A DNA stretch of 46,106 nt from assembly GCA_938030175.1 (NCBI GenBank), contig CALHGQ010000190.1, positions 1 through 46,106 on the forward strand, written 5' to 3'. The position numbers and the translations under genes were made by a program. Shown here one piece after another: positions 9,701 to 17,800 of the stretch (positions are counted from its first letter, which is position 1; the number at the start of each line of letters is the position of its first letter). The notes beneath the pieces are model-generated. The model searched no databases. It was not told where the DNA came from and saw nothing but the letters and a program-made list of their open reading frames with translations. The DNA is from an uncultured bacterium. GTDB taxonomy: Bacteria > Planctomycetota > UBA1135 > GCA-002686595.

Positions 9701-11254
9701 ATGATCGCCACGCTCGCACTAGTTCTCTGCGCCCAAGAGCCCCTCGTCTTCGAACGAATTCTGGTTCCCGGTTCTGGCCCCACTCTCCTGCAGGCGGTGG
9801 GTGTGACTGGACGAAGCGGAGACGATCGTCTCTTCGTGACCGAGATCGGCGGGACAGTTCGCATCGTGCGCGACGGAACCGTAGAGGCCGCGCCCTTCGC
9901 GGACGTCTCGGCGCTCGTGATCGCCACGGGGCTCGCGGGGCTTAGGGCCACTGCTTTTCATCCGGACTACGACGCCAATGGGTTCTTCTACCTGTGGTAC
10001 GACGCGCCTGACGCCGCGGCGGGGATCGACTTGATCTTGGCTCGGATGACGCGCGATGCGGCGGATCCCAACCGCGTGGATCCCGCTTCCCACGTCGAGC
10101 TCCTTCGCATTCCCCAGGACGTACGCGGTCACGGCGGCGGAACCCTCGCCTTCGACGCCGACGGAATGCTGTGGATGGGGGCTGGTGACGGCGGCGCACA
10201 GCACGATCCGAACTGCCGCTCACAGGACCCAGGGTCGCTCCTCGGCAAGGTCTTGCGGATCGACGTGGATGGCGGGTTCCCCTACGTCGTGCCGCCGGAC
10301 AACCCGTTTGTGGGAGTGGCTGGGTATGCGCCCGAGATCGCGCACGTGGGCTTTCGTCACCCCTGGAAGTGGAGCTTCGATCGCCTCACGGGGGACCTGT
10401 GGATCGGTGACGTGGGCCAAGAAGAGCGGGAGGAGGTGAACTTCGCGCCGAGTGGCGTGCTGGGGATCAACTACGGCTGGCCCGTGATGGAAGGAGAGCT
10501 TTGCCACGCGAGTGCGGGCTGCGTTCCGTTGGCGCCGCTCTGCGGCGACGCGATCTACACCGCTCCCGCGTTCGCCTACGGACATGACGTTGGCTGCTCG
10601 GTTACAGGCGGCTACGTGTACCGCGGGGCGGACGTGCCCGAGATGGTGGGCAGCTACGTGGCGACGGATTTCTGCACGCGGCGCACCTGGACGATCACCC
10701 AGGGCGCTAGCGGGTTCGAAACGGTGGAGCGGTCCCTTGAGCTGCGTCCGTCGGGCGCTCCGCCGATCACTTCGTCGACGTTCGGGGAGGACGCCGATGG
10801 CGAGCTGCTGCTCATGGACCATGGGAGCGGCACGATCTACCGGATGATCCGCGACTGCGGCGCGGCCACCACGTGCTTCGGAGAAGCCAACGCGACGGGT
10901 GGCCCCGCCGTCCTACGCTTCAACGGATCGACGTCGCTCGCCGCCAACGACGTCTCGATCGGTTTGGCCACGCTGCCGGCGCTCACGCCAGCGCTCCTTT
11001 TCATGGGCCCGGAGACAGTGGACGTTCCAGTGGCCGACGGACGCCTCTGCGTAGGGGGCGGCATCATCCGGCTCGGGGTCAAGTTTGCTGGGCCGACGGG
11101 GAGCACGGCGTTCCCCCTCGACCTCGGTGCGCCGCCGTTCGTGAGCGGCCCCGGCGCGATCGAAGCAGGTACCACGATGACGTTCCAGGCCTGGTACCGC
11201 GACGGCGCGAGCTCGAACTTCACGAGCGCCACGACGACCACGTTCTGTCCCTGA
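9701..11254 (+). CDS. PQQ-dependent glucose/sorbosone dehydrogenase family protein with recurring C-terminal domain ending TFCP
   Basis: ATG 9701, MIATLALVLCAQEPLVFERILVPGSGP; beta-propeller motifs 'GHGGGTLAFDADGMLWMGAGDGG', 'LLGKVLRIDVDGG', 'GFRHPWKWSFDRLTGDLWIGDVGQEEREEVNF', 'NYGWPVMEG'. Confidence 0.85.
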   Translation: MIATLALVLCAQEPLVFERILVPGSGPTLLQAVGVTGRSGDDRLFVTEIGGTVRIVRDGTVEAAPFADVSALVIATGLAGLRATAFHPDYDANGFFYLWYDAPDAAAGIDLILARMTRDAADPNRVDPASHVELLRIPQDVRGHGGGTLAFDADGMLWMGAGDGGAQHDPNCRSQDPGSLLGKVLRIDVDGGFPYVVPPDNPFVGVAGYAPEIAHVGFRHPWKWSFDRLTGDLWIGDVGQEEREEVNFAPSGVLGINYGWPVMEGELCHASAGCVPLAPLCGDAIYTAPAFAYGHDVGCSVTGGYVYRGADVPEMVGSYVATDFCTRRTWTITQGASGFETVERSLELRPSGAPPITSSTFGEDADGELLLMDHGSGTIYRMIRDCGAATTCFGEANATGGPAVLRFNGSTSLAANDVSIGLATLPALTPALLFMGPETVDVPVADGRLCVGGGIIRLGVKFAGPTGSTAFPLDLGAPPFVSGPGAIEAGTTMTFQAWYRDGASSNFTSATTTTFCP

Positions 11255-11390
11255 GCGAACGTTCATCTGATGGCCGTTGGGAAGGATCCAAGGTCGTAGC
11301 CCGCGAGCTTTTCGGGGGATGGGTGGCGCCCCCGTCGTGCTCCGTTTAGAACCACGCGGACTCGCTTACCACTCTCCGTACGATCAGACG

Positions 11391-13499
11391 ATGCTTAAAG
11401 CTCTAGCTCCCCTCGCCGGTTCCGGCGCTCTCCTGGCCGCGCTTCTCTCGACGACCTCCGCAGCGCCTGCGGTGGACCCGGTCGACGAAGGCATGTGGCT
11501 CTTTACCAACCCGCCCGCTAAGGAGCTGGCTGAGCGCTACGGCTTTGAGATGACGCCGGAGTGGCTTGAGCACGTGCAGAAGTCAGCCGTGCGCGTTTCG
11601 ACCGGCGGTTCTGGCTCGATCGTCTCGGACCAAGGCCTCGTGATGACGAACCATCACGTCGCGTCTGACGTGATCGAGAAGCTCTCCACGGCAGAGAGCA
11701 ACCTGCTGGAGAACGGCTTCCACGCCGTAGGCCTCGAGGACGAGCTGGTCTGCCCTGACGTGCACGTCGACGTCCTGTGGACGATCGAGGACGTGACCGC
11801 CAAGGTCAACGCCGCGGCGGACGGCCTCGGGACGGCCGAGGCTGGCGCGGCCAAGCGCAAAGCACTGACGGAGATCGAGGACGCGGCCAAGGCCGAGACC
11901 GGTCTGCACGCGGAAGTTGTCACGCTCTACCAGGGGGGCCAGTACCACCTGTACCAGTACAAGCGCTTCGAGGACATTCGCTTGGTCTTTGCGCCCGAGA
12001 AGTCGATCGCTTTCTACGGCGGCGACAACGACAACTTCGAGTACCCGCGCTTCTGCCTCGACGTGACGTTCCTGCGGATTTACGAGGACGGCAAGCCGTT
12101 CGTTCCGGAGCACCACCTGACCTGGAGCCAGGACGGCGTGTCCGATGGCGAGCTTGCCTTCGTGGCTGGACACCCCGGCCGCACCCAGCGCCTGAACACC
12201 GCATCGCACCTCGAGTACCTGCGCGATACGAGCGTGCCGGACTCGATGACGAGCCTGATGCGCAGCGAAGTCATGCTGCAAATCTTCTCAGGCAAGAGCG
12301 CGGAGCACCGCCGCCGTGCGGAAGGCATGCTCTTCGGTGTCCAGAACAGCCGCAAGGTCTACGTGGGGCGTCAGAGCGGCCTGCTCGACCCTGCGATCTT
12401 CGAGGCGAAGCGCGCGGAAGAGGCTCGTCTCCGGGCGGCCGTCGACGCGAACCCCGAGTGGAAAGCGGCGTACGGCGACGCATGGGACCAGATCGCCCAG
12501 GCCCAGGACGCAGCCCGTGAGATCCGCGAGCCGTACATTGCGGTGGGCGCGTCGACCGTGAGCCTCGGCGGACAAATGGGATCCATCGCGGCGACGATCG
12601 TGCGCCTGGCCGACGAGCTCCCGAAGCCGAGCGCGGAGCGTCTGCGCGAATTCGGAGACGCAGGTCTTCCGGCCCTCTACCAGGGTCTCTACTCACCAGC
12701 GCCGATCTACCAGGACTTCGAGATCATGCAGCTTGAGAGCGCGCTGATGGCCATGGCCGAGCGTCTCGGCGCCGACCATGAGTTGGTCGTCGCAGCCCTC
12801 GCCGGCAAGTCCCCCCGCGCCCGCGCGGAGGAGTGCATCCTGGGTTCGAAGCTGATGGACATCGACGAGCGCAAGCGCCTCGCCGAGGGTGGCGCCGACG
12901 CCCTGAAGGACTGCGGCGATCCGCTGATCGCGCTTGTTCAGTCCCTCGACGCACCGGCCCGCGCGCTGCGTATTCGCTACGAGAACGAAGTTCGTTCGGT
13001 GGAGAACGAGGCCTACGGCAAGATCGCTGCGGCGCGCTTCGCCGTCTTTGGCGACGGTGTCTATCCCGATGCGACGTTCACGCTGCGTCTCTCCTACGGA
13101 GCGATCAGCGGCTACACCCAGGGCGACGAGACGATTCCCCCGTTCACCGAGTTCGGCGGCGTCTTCAAGAAGGCCAGTGAGCGCGAAGGCGAAGAGTGGT
13201 ACGACCTCCCCGAGTCCTGGACGAAGGCGGCCGAGACCATGGACATGTCGACTCCGTTCAACTTCGTCTCGACCCACGACATCATCGGCGGCAACTCCGG
13301 CTCGCCCGTGATCGACGCGGAGGGCGAGGTCGTGGGTCTCATCTTCGACGGCAACATCCAGAGCCTGATCGGCAACTACGCCTACTCGGACGCTGAGGCC
13401 CGGTCTGTGTCGGTGGACAGTCGTGGGATCATGGGGTCCCTGGAACAGGTCTACGGGGCAAAGCGCATCGCGGCCGAGCTCCGCGGCTCGAAGGACTGA
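11391..13499 (+). CDS. S46 family dipeptidyl peptidase (DPP7/DPP11 type)
   Basis: ATG 11391, signal MLKALAPLAGSGALLAALLSTTSAAPA; 'DEGMWLFTNPPAKEL', 'GSGSIVSDQGLVMTNHHVA', 'GGNSGSPVIDAEGEVVGLIFDGN'. Confidence 0.93.
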   Translation: MLKALAPLAGSGALLAALLSTTSAAPAVDPVDEGMWLFTNPPAKELAERYGFEMTPEWLEHVQKSAVRVSTGGSGSIVSDQGLVMTNHHVASDVIEKLSTAESNLLENGFHAVGLEDELVCPDVHVDVLWTIEDVTAKVNAAADGLGTAEAGAAKRKALTEIEDAAKAETGLHAEVVTLYQGGQYHLYQYKRFEDIRLVFAPEKSIAFYGGDNDNFEYPRFCLDVTFLRIYEDGKPFVPEHHLTWSQDGVSDGELAFVAGHPGRTQRLNTASHLEYLRDTSVPDSMTSLMRSEVMLQIFSGKSAEHRRRAEGMLFGVQNSRKVYVGRQSGLLDPAIFEAKRAEEARLRAAVDANPEWKAAYGDAWDQIAQAQDAAREIREPYIAVGASTVSLGGQMGSIAATIVRLADELPKPSAERLREFGDAGLPALYQGLYSPAPIYQDFEIMQLESALMAMAERLGADHELVVAALAGKSPRARAEECILGSKLMDIDERKRLAEGGADALKDCGDPLIALVQSLDAPARALRIRYENEVRSVENEAYGKIAAARFAVFGDGVYPDATFTLRLSYGAISGYTQGDETIPPFTEFGGVFKKASEREGEEWYDLPESWTKAAETMDMSTPFNFVSTHDIIGGNSGSPVIDAEGEVVGLIFDGNIQSLIGNYAYSDAEARSVSVDSRGIMGSLEQVYGAKRIAAELRGSKD

Positions 13500-13520
13500 T
13501 CCCAGGGTCTGCGTGGAAAA

Positions 13521-13547
13521 ACCGGATTCCGCCAAGGCGGGTCCGGT
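13521..13547 (+). promoter_or_regulatory. Hairpin between S46 peptidase and MNIO cluster
   Basis: ACCGGA-tt-CCGCC-aa-GGCGG-g-TCCGGT, preceded by an A-run; could be a terminator or a 5' leader element. Confidence 0.4.
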
Positions 13548-13614
13548 GCGTGGCGTCGATAGGACAGACGGGAGGACGTATCCGACACGGAGATGCGCTC
13601 CTGGGGAGCCACAC

Positions 13615-14406
13615 ATGCATAGACGACGATTTCTCAAGTTGACGGGGGTGTCCCTCGGGGCCGCAGGCGCGGCCCTTGGGGCCCAGGCTGAAGCAGGTTC
13701 CAAGGGCCGCGGGCAGGCGTTTCGCGAAGTCTCGGAACGAGCCGACGAACGGGGCAAGCCCCTCGTCCTGATCCCGGTCTCCGCGGCTGGGTCCGACGTG
13801 GACGAGCTTCAGCGGGTCTGGGGCGAGTTGTTCTCGACCGTCAACGACGAGCATCTTGGCCTGTTGGCCCTGTTCGAATTCGTCTTTGCGGAGACGCCCA
13901 GCGGGGCCGAGTTCCAGGCCGAGGCTCACTGTGCGATCGTCCGGATCTCGTCGAGTCAGGGGTGGCGACCGATTCCGTGGGCGAAGGGCGAAGAGCTCAC
14001 CGCGGAGAGGCTCTTTCACTCGCTCCGCGAGACGCTCGTCGCCACCCCAGACCAGCAGTCGGATTTGGTTCAACGGCTCTACCGCGGGAGAGCGGGCTAC
14101 GGGCGAATGATGCGCATCGGGAACGCAGGGCCCCAGACGGCACCGCGCCTCAAGATCTCCGAGGCAGACGCTGGCGCCGCGTTGCTGTACCACGGGATCC
14201 AGAACTCATCGGACGACGCCTACAAGAGCTGGGCGAGCGGGCTCTTGGCATCGGCCGCCGCCCTGCGTCTCTACGAGAACAACCCCGTGGGGGCCCACTG
14301 GGCTGATCACTACCCCGAGGTTGACCCCTGCCCACCGTGTGGAATGGCCGTGGTCATGCCCACGTCGAGGCTCTTCCTCGACGCGTATACCGCCGAGGGT
14401 CGCTAG
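13615..14406 (+). CDS. Tat-signal exported protein with C-terminal CPPCGM motif; putative MNIO substrate
   Basis: ATG 13615, MHRRRFLKLTGVSLGAAGAALGAQAEA (twin-arginine signal). C-terminal '...HYPEVDPCPPCGMAVVMPTSRLFLDAYTAEGR*'; 9 bp upstream of the DUF692 gene. Confidence 0.8.
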   Translation: MHRRRFLKLTGVSLGAAGAALGAQAEAGSKGRGQAFREVSERADERGKPLVLIPVSAAGSDVDELQRVWGELFSTVNDEHLGLLALFEFVFAETPSGAEFQAEAHCAIVRISSSQGWRPIPWAKGEELTAERLFHSLRETLVATPDQQSDLVQRLYRGRAGYGRMMRIGNAGPQTAPRLKISEADAGAALLYHGIQNSSDDAYKSWASGLLASAAALRLYENNPVGAHWADHYPEVDPCPPCGMAVVMPTSRLFLDAYTAEGR

Positions 14407-14415
14407 CCGGTCGCG

Positions 14416-15321
14416 ATGGGCGTCGCCGTTGGTTTTTCGCTCCAGCCGGACGAGGCGTTCCTCGAGCTGTTAGATCCTGTGCTCCGCACAGAGCCGGACT
14501 ACTTCGAGATCGCGCCCGAGACCACGTGGCGTGGCCGCCTCGGGGATGGCGAGGAGGGCCCGTTCGCGTCGAACGGATTCGCGGACCGCTTCCACCGATT
14601 AGGCCAAGAGCTCTCGAAGCCGTTCGTGGCCCACGGCGTGGGTCTTTCGATCGGAACCCGCGAGCCCGATCCCGTGCGAAGGCGACGCTGGCTAGATTCG
14701 ATTCGTCGCGACCAGGCGCGGTTCCAGTACGAGTGGTACACGGACCACCTCGGAGCGAGCGTGCTCGACGGGATCGAGGTCACCATGCCCATGGCGGTTC
14801 CGCAGACGGAAGAAGCGGCTCGGGCAGTGCGCGCCTCGCTAGAGCAGCTGCGCGCCCACGTTCCCGACGTGGGCTTCGAGAACACCGCGTTTCTTTACTT
14901 CCTCGGGGATCCGTTGAAGGAACCCGCCTGGATCTCAAGCTGCCTGACGGGCCCGCGGACGCACCTGCTGCTCGATGTGCACAACCTCTACGCGAACGCG
15001 CTCAACGCCGGCTTCGATCCGTACGAATACCTGGATCTCCTTCCGCTTGATCGCGTGATCGAAGCCCACGTTTCCGGTGGTAGCTGGTCGGAGGACAAAT
15101 GGCTTGCCTCGGGCATGCAGCTGCGTCTTGACAGCCATGACGGTGCTGTCCCTGAGGAGGCTTGGAAGCTCTTGGAGACCGCGTTGCCGCGCTGTTCCTC
15201 CCTGCGCGGTGTGACGCTGGAACGCATGTATGGAACCGTCGAGCCCGGCGATGTGGCCATCCTGCGCGAGGAGCTGACTCGCCTACGCGCGACGCTGGGG
15301 AGGCGCCATGTCGGGCGATAG
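14416..15321 (+). CDS. DUF692 / multinuclear non-heme iron-dependent oxidative enzyme (MNIO; MbnB/TglH-like family)
   Basis: 'PDYFEIAPETTW', 'VAHGVGLSIGTREP', 'GFENTAF', 'LLLDVHNLYANALNAGFDPYEYLDLLPLDRVIEAHVSGGSW', 'DSHDGAVPEEAWKLL', 'VTLERMYG' match the DUF692 motif series. Confidence 0.93.
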   Translation: MGVAVGFSLQPDEAFLELLDPVLRTEPDYFEIAPETTWRGRLGDGEEGPFASNGFADRFHRLGQELSKPFVAHGVGLSIGTREPDPVRRRRWLDSIRRDQARFQYEWYTDHLGASVLDGIEVTMPMAVPQTEEAARAVRASLEQLRAHVPDVGFENTAFLYFLGDPLKEPAWISSCLTGPRTHLLLDVHNLYANALNAGFDPYEYLDLLPLDRVIEAHVSGGSWSEDKWLASGMQLRLDSHDGAVPEEAWKLLETALPRCSSLRGVTLERMYGTVEPGDVAILREELTRLRATLGRRHVGR

Positions 15322-15658
15322 CTCCCGCCGCAAGGGTCTCGGGAACGCGCACTGGGAATCCCTGCTCGCGGATGCGCTTCTCGACTCCGACCCCGCCTCA
15401 GCGCTTCAGGCTGCGGGCGGCTTGGAAGCGGTGGACCATGACGGACTTCGCATGGCGGCTCTCCTGGTGGTCAAGCTCCGATTCGAACGCTTAATTGCCG
15501 GCTCGTCACGCGCGGCGTCGCTGTTCGAAGAGGACCCCGGTGGCTTCGCCGCCCTATTTCGTCGCTACCATGCGGACGTCAAGCCGACGTCGCCGATGCC
15601 CCAGGACGAGCAGCGCCTGTTCGAAGCCTGGTTGTCCGGTGACAAGCACTCGGAGTGA
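15308..15658 (+). CDS. Short MNIO partner protein, DUF2063/HvfC-like
   Basis: Overlaps the MNIO gene by 14 bp; 'LRMAALLVVKLRFERLIAGSSRAASLFEEDPGGFAALFRRYHADVKPTSP...EQRLFEAWL' resembles the N-terminal DUF2063 pattern. Confidence 0.6.
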   Translation: MSGDSSRRKGLGNAHWESLLADALLDSDPASALQAAGGLEAVDHDGLRMAALLVVKLRFERLIAGSSRAASLFEEDPGGFAALFRRYHADVKPTSPMPQDEQRLFEAWLSGDKHSE

Positions 15659-15663
15659 GTCCG

Positions 15664-16110
15664 CTACGCGCCGGAGCTTCGTACGGTTTCGAGGAGTTCG
15701 CTGATCTTCGTGCCCAGCTCGGCGGTGTTCTTCTTTCCCTTTGTGATGAATCCGGCCACGGCTGGATGCCCAAGCGCCCGCTCGCGTTCATCCGGATGCT
15801 CCGAAGAAGACATCACGATCACCGCGCAGCGCCCGTAGTCCCCGTGCTTTTCCTGAAGCAGCGCGAAGCGCTCGAGGAAGCCGAAACCTGAAAGGCGCGG
15901 CATGTTGATGTCGAGGAAGATGATCTCTGGGGGGAAGCCGTCGTTTCCGTTCCCTTGGTGCGCCTCGAAGTCTTCAAGGAACGCGAGCGCATCGAGTCCA
16001 CCGCTGAACTCAACGACGTTGACGTCGATCCCCGTCTTCTTCAGATCGTGCCTGAACAGGTATCGATCGAGCTTCTCGTCGTCGATGATGAAGATGTTGG
16101 CCTTGGTCAT
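15664..16110 (-). CDS. Single-domain response regulator (CheY/Rcp1-like)
   Basis: 'FIIDDEKLDRYLF', 'IIFLDINMPRLSGFGFLE', 'VIVMSSSEHPDER', 'FITKGKK'. Confidence 0.92.
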   Translation of the reverse strand: MTKANIFIIDDEKLDRYLFRHDLKKTGIDVNVVEFSGGLDALAFLEDFEAHQGNGNDGFPPEIIFLDINMPRLSGFGFLERFALLQEKHGDYGRCAVIVMSSSEHPDERERALGHPAVAGFITKGKKNTAELGTKISELLETVRSSGA

Positions 16111-16478
16111 GCGATCGGCGCTGGGGAAAGTGCTGCCAAGAGCGGGGGGACGGAGAGATCGAGCTATGGGGCGGTGCGACGGGTCTTCGGTCAGGAAGCA
16201 CCGAATTCTGGGGCGTGGGGCGCCGCTCCCCAGTGTAGCGCGACGGATGCGTAGCGCGAGGAATGGGACCTCCTTCGTTGGACTGCTGGCGCATCGGATC
16301 GCGGGCCCGGGAGGCTCTGGTTCGAGCCGCCCTTGCGAAACGCGATTTCGTTCGGGTTCCTAGTGAACGGAGAGCCAAGTCTTGGCCGATAGAAAAGGAG
16401 AGCAACGGCTGGATCTACGTGTGAACCGGTCGCGCCAGCCCGCCGTCGAACTCCCTGCCTGATCGTTCAGCCCATCCC

Positions 16479-17642
16479 ATGCCCGTTCAATGGACACTGA
16501 TTCTGCCCGCCCTCGCGGGCAAGGAACCCCAGCAGATCGAGCTTGCTGGAACGATGAAGGTGGGCCGCGCCAGTCGCAATGACATCCTCGTGGACGACGG
16601 TAGTGCCTCGTCGAGTCACGCCACCATCGAGGTTCGCGGCGATGCGCTGTTCGTTCGCGATCACGGGAGCACCAACGGTACGACCGTCGATGGGGGCCCG
16701 CGCTTGGTCATGGGGGAGTGGAACTCCGTTCCGAACGGGGCCTCCCTGCGCTTCGGGGTCGTTGGGACTCGGATCGTCGGCAAGGAGGTGGCTGACCCAG
16801 CTGGCGGCCCAGCTGACGAACTAGCTGACGACTCAGCCAGCACGAGTCCCCATCACGCGGGCGGGGAACCGGATTCCGCCGCAGCCGCCGCGAGGATGGA
16901 CTCCGATCAAGCCGCGGTCGCGCCCGTTGCACCGGCGAGCCCGCGAAGAGTCCCCAGGGCTCCCGCGCTCGAGCAGATGGGGGCGCGCCTGATCCTCTTG
17001 GATGAGGCCAATCCCCGAACGATTCGTCTTACGGAGCTGAACCACAGCATCGGCCGCTCGATGTCCGTCAGCTGCCGCATCGACAACAAGCTGGTTTCCA
17101 GCGAGCACGCGGCGCTCTCGTACTCGACCTCGACCCAAGCGTTCGAGATCCAAGACCTCGGCAGTTCGAACCACACGGTGCTCAACCGCGAGACGCTGCG
17201 GCCCAACATCGCCCATCGCTTGGAGCTCGACTCTGCGCTTCGCTTTGGCCCGATCGAAGCCGTCTTCCGCGTCGATCACAACGTAGACGGCACGCGGGTC
17301 CCCGCGGCATTCGACCTCCAAGTGGCCGATGCGCTGATCCTTGCCGGCAAGCTCACCAACGCCGACGTGGAGTCCGCCATGGTTCTTGCGAAGGAATCCT
17401 CGGGCTTCCTCGGCGACGAGCTACTCGCCAACGGGACGGCGTCCCCGAATGACTGGGCCGACGCGGCGCGCTCTGTCCGACAGTTCGCTCCGATCATGTC
17501 CTACCGGGCAGCCACCTCCTCGGGTTGGATGCCCAAGCTGCTCGCCTTTGCGCTCATCCTTGCTCTCGGTGTCGCAGCGCTCTACCTCTTTGGATCGGAA
17601 GAGTGGGTCGCCAAGCTGCCTCGGTTCAGTGGCGGCGAGTAG
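16479..17642 (+). CDS. Double FHA-domain protein with C-terminal transmembrane segment
   Basis: FHA1 'KVGRASRNDILVDDGSASSSHATIEVRG..VRDHGSTNGT'; FHA2 'HSIGRSMSVSCRIDNKLVSSEHAALSY..IQDLGSSNHTVLN'; TM 'LLAFALILALGVAALYLF'. Confidence 0.9.
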   Translation: MPVQWTLILPALAGKEPQQIELAGTMKVGRASRNDILVDDGSASSSHATIEVRGDALFVRDHGSTNGTTVDGGPRLVMGEWNSVPNGASLRFGVVGTRIVGKEVADPAGGPADELADDSASTSPHHAGGEPDSAAAAARMDSDQAAVAPVAPASPRRVPRAPALEQMGARLILLDEANPRTIRLTELNHSIGRSMSVSCRIDNKLVSSEHAALSYSTSTQAFEIQDLGSSNHTVLNRETLRPNIAHRLELDSALRFGPIEAVFRVDHNVDGTRVPAAFDLQVADALILAGKLTNADVESAMVLAKESSGFLGDELLANGTASPNDWADAARSVRQFAPIMSYRAATSSGWMPKLLAFALILALGVAALYLFGSEEWVAKLPRFSGGE

Positions 17643-17800
17643 GCGCGGCCCTCTTCAGGCCTAGGCGGATCGCCGTCGGGAGCGCACGTTCCGTTCCGCC
17701 GGAAGGCTAGCGCCCACGGGAGAAGCCTCAAATCTGGCGCTTCGACGGCGGGGGTGAGTTTGGAGTTGCGGATCAGCGGGATCTAGGCGCGAATAGGGCT

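Noticed and set aside
12693-13757. 354-aa antisense ORF opposite the S46 peptidase
   Set aside because: S46 motifs on + strand are decisive; antisense sequence is a GC-frame artefact.
16315-16345. GGTTCGAGCC, resembling a tRNA T-loop
   Set aside because: Flanking bases do not pair as a T-arm and no acceptor, D or anticodon arms could be placed.
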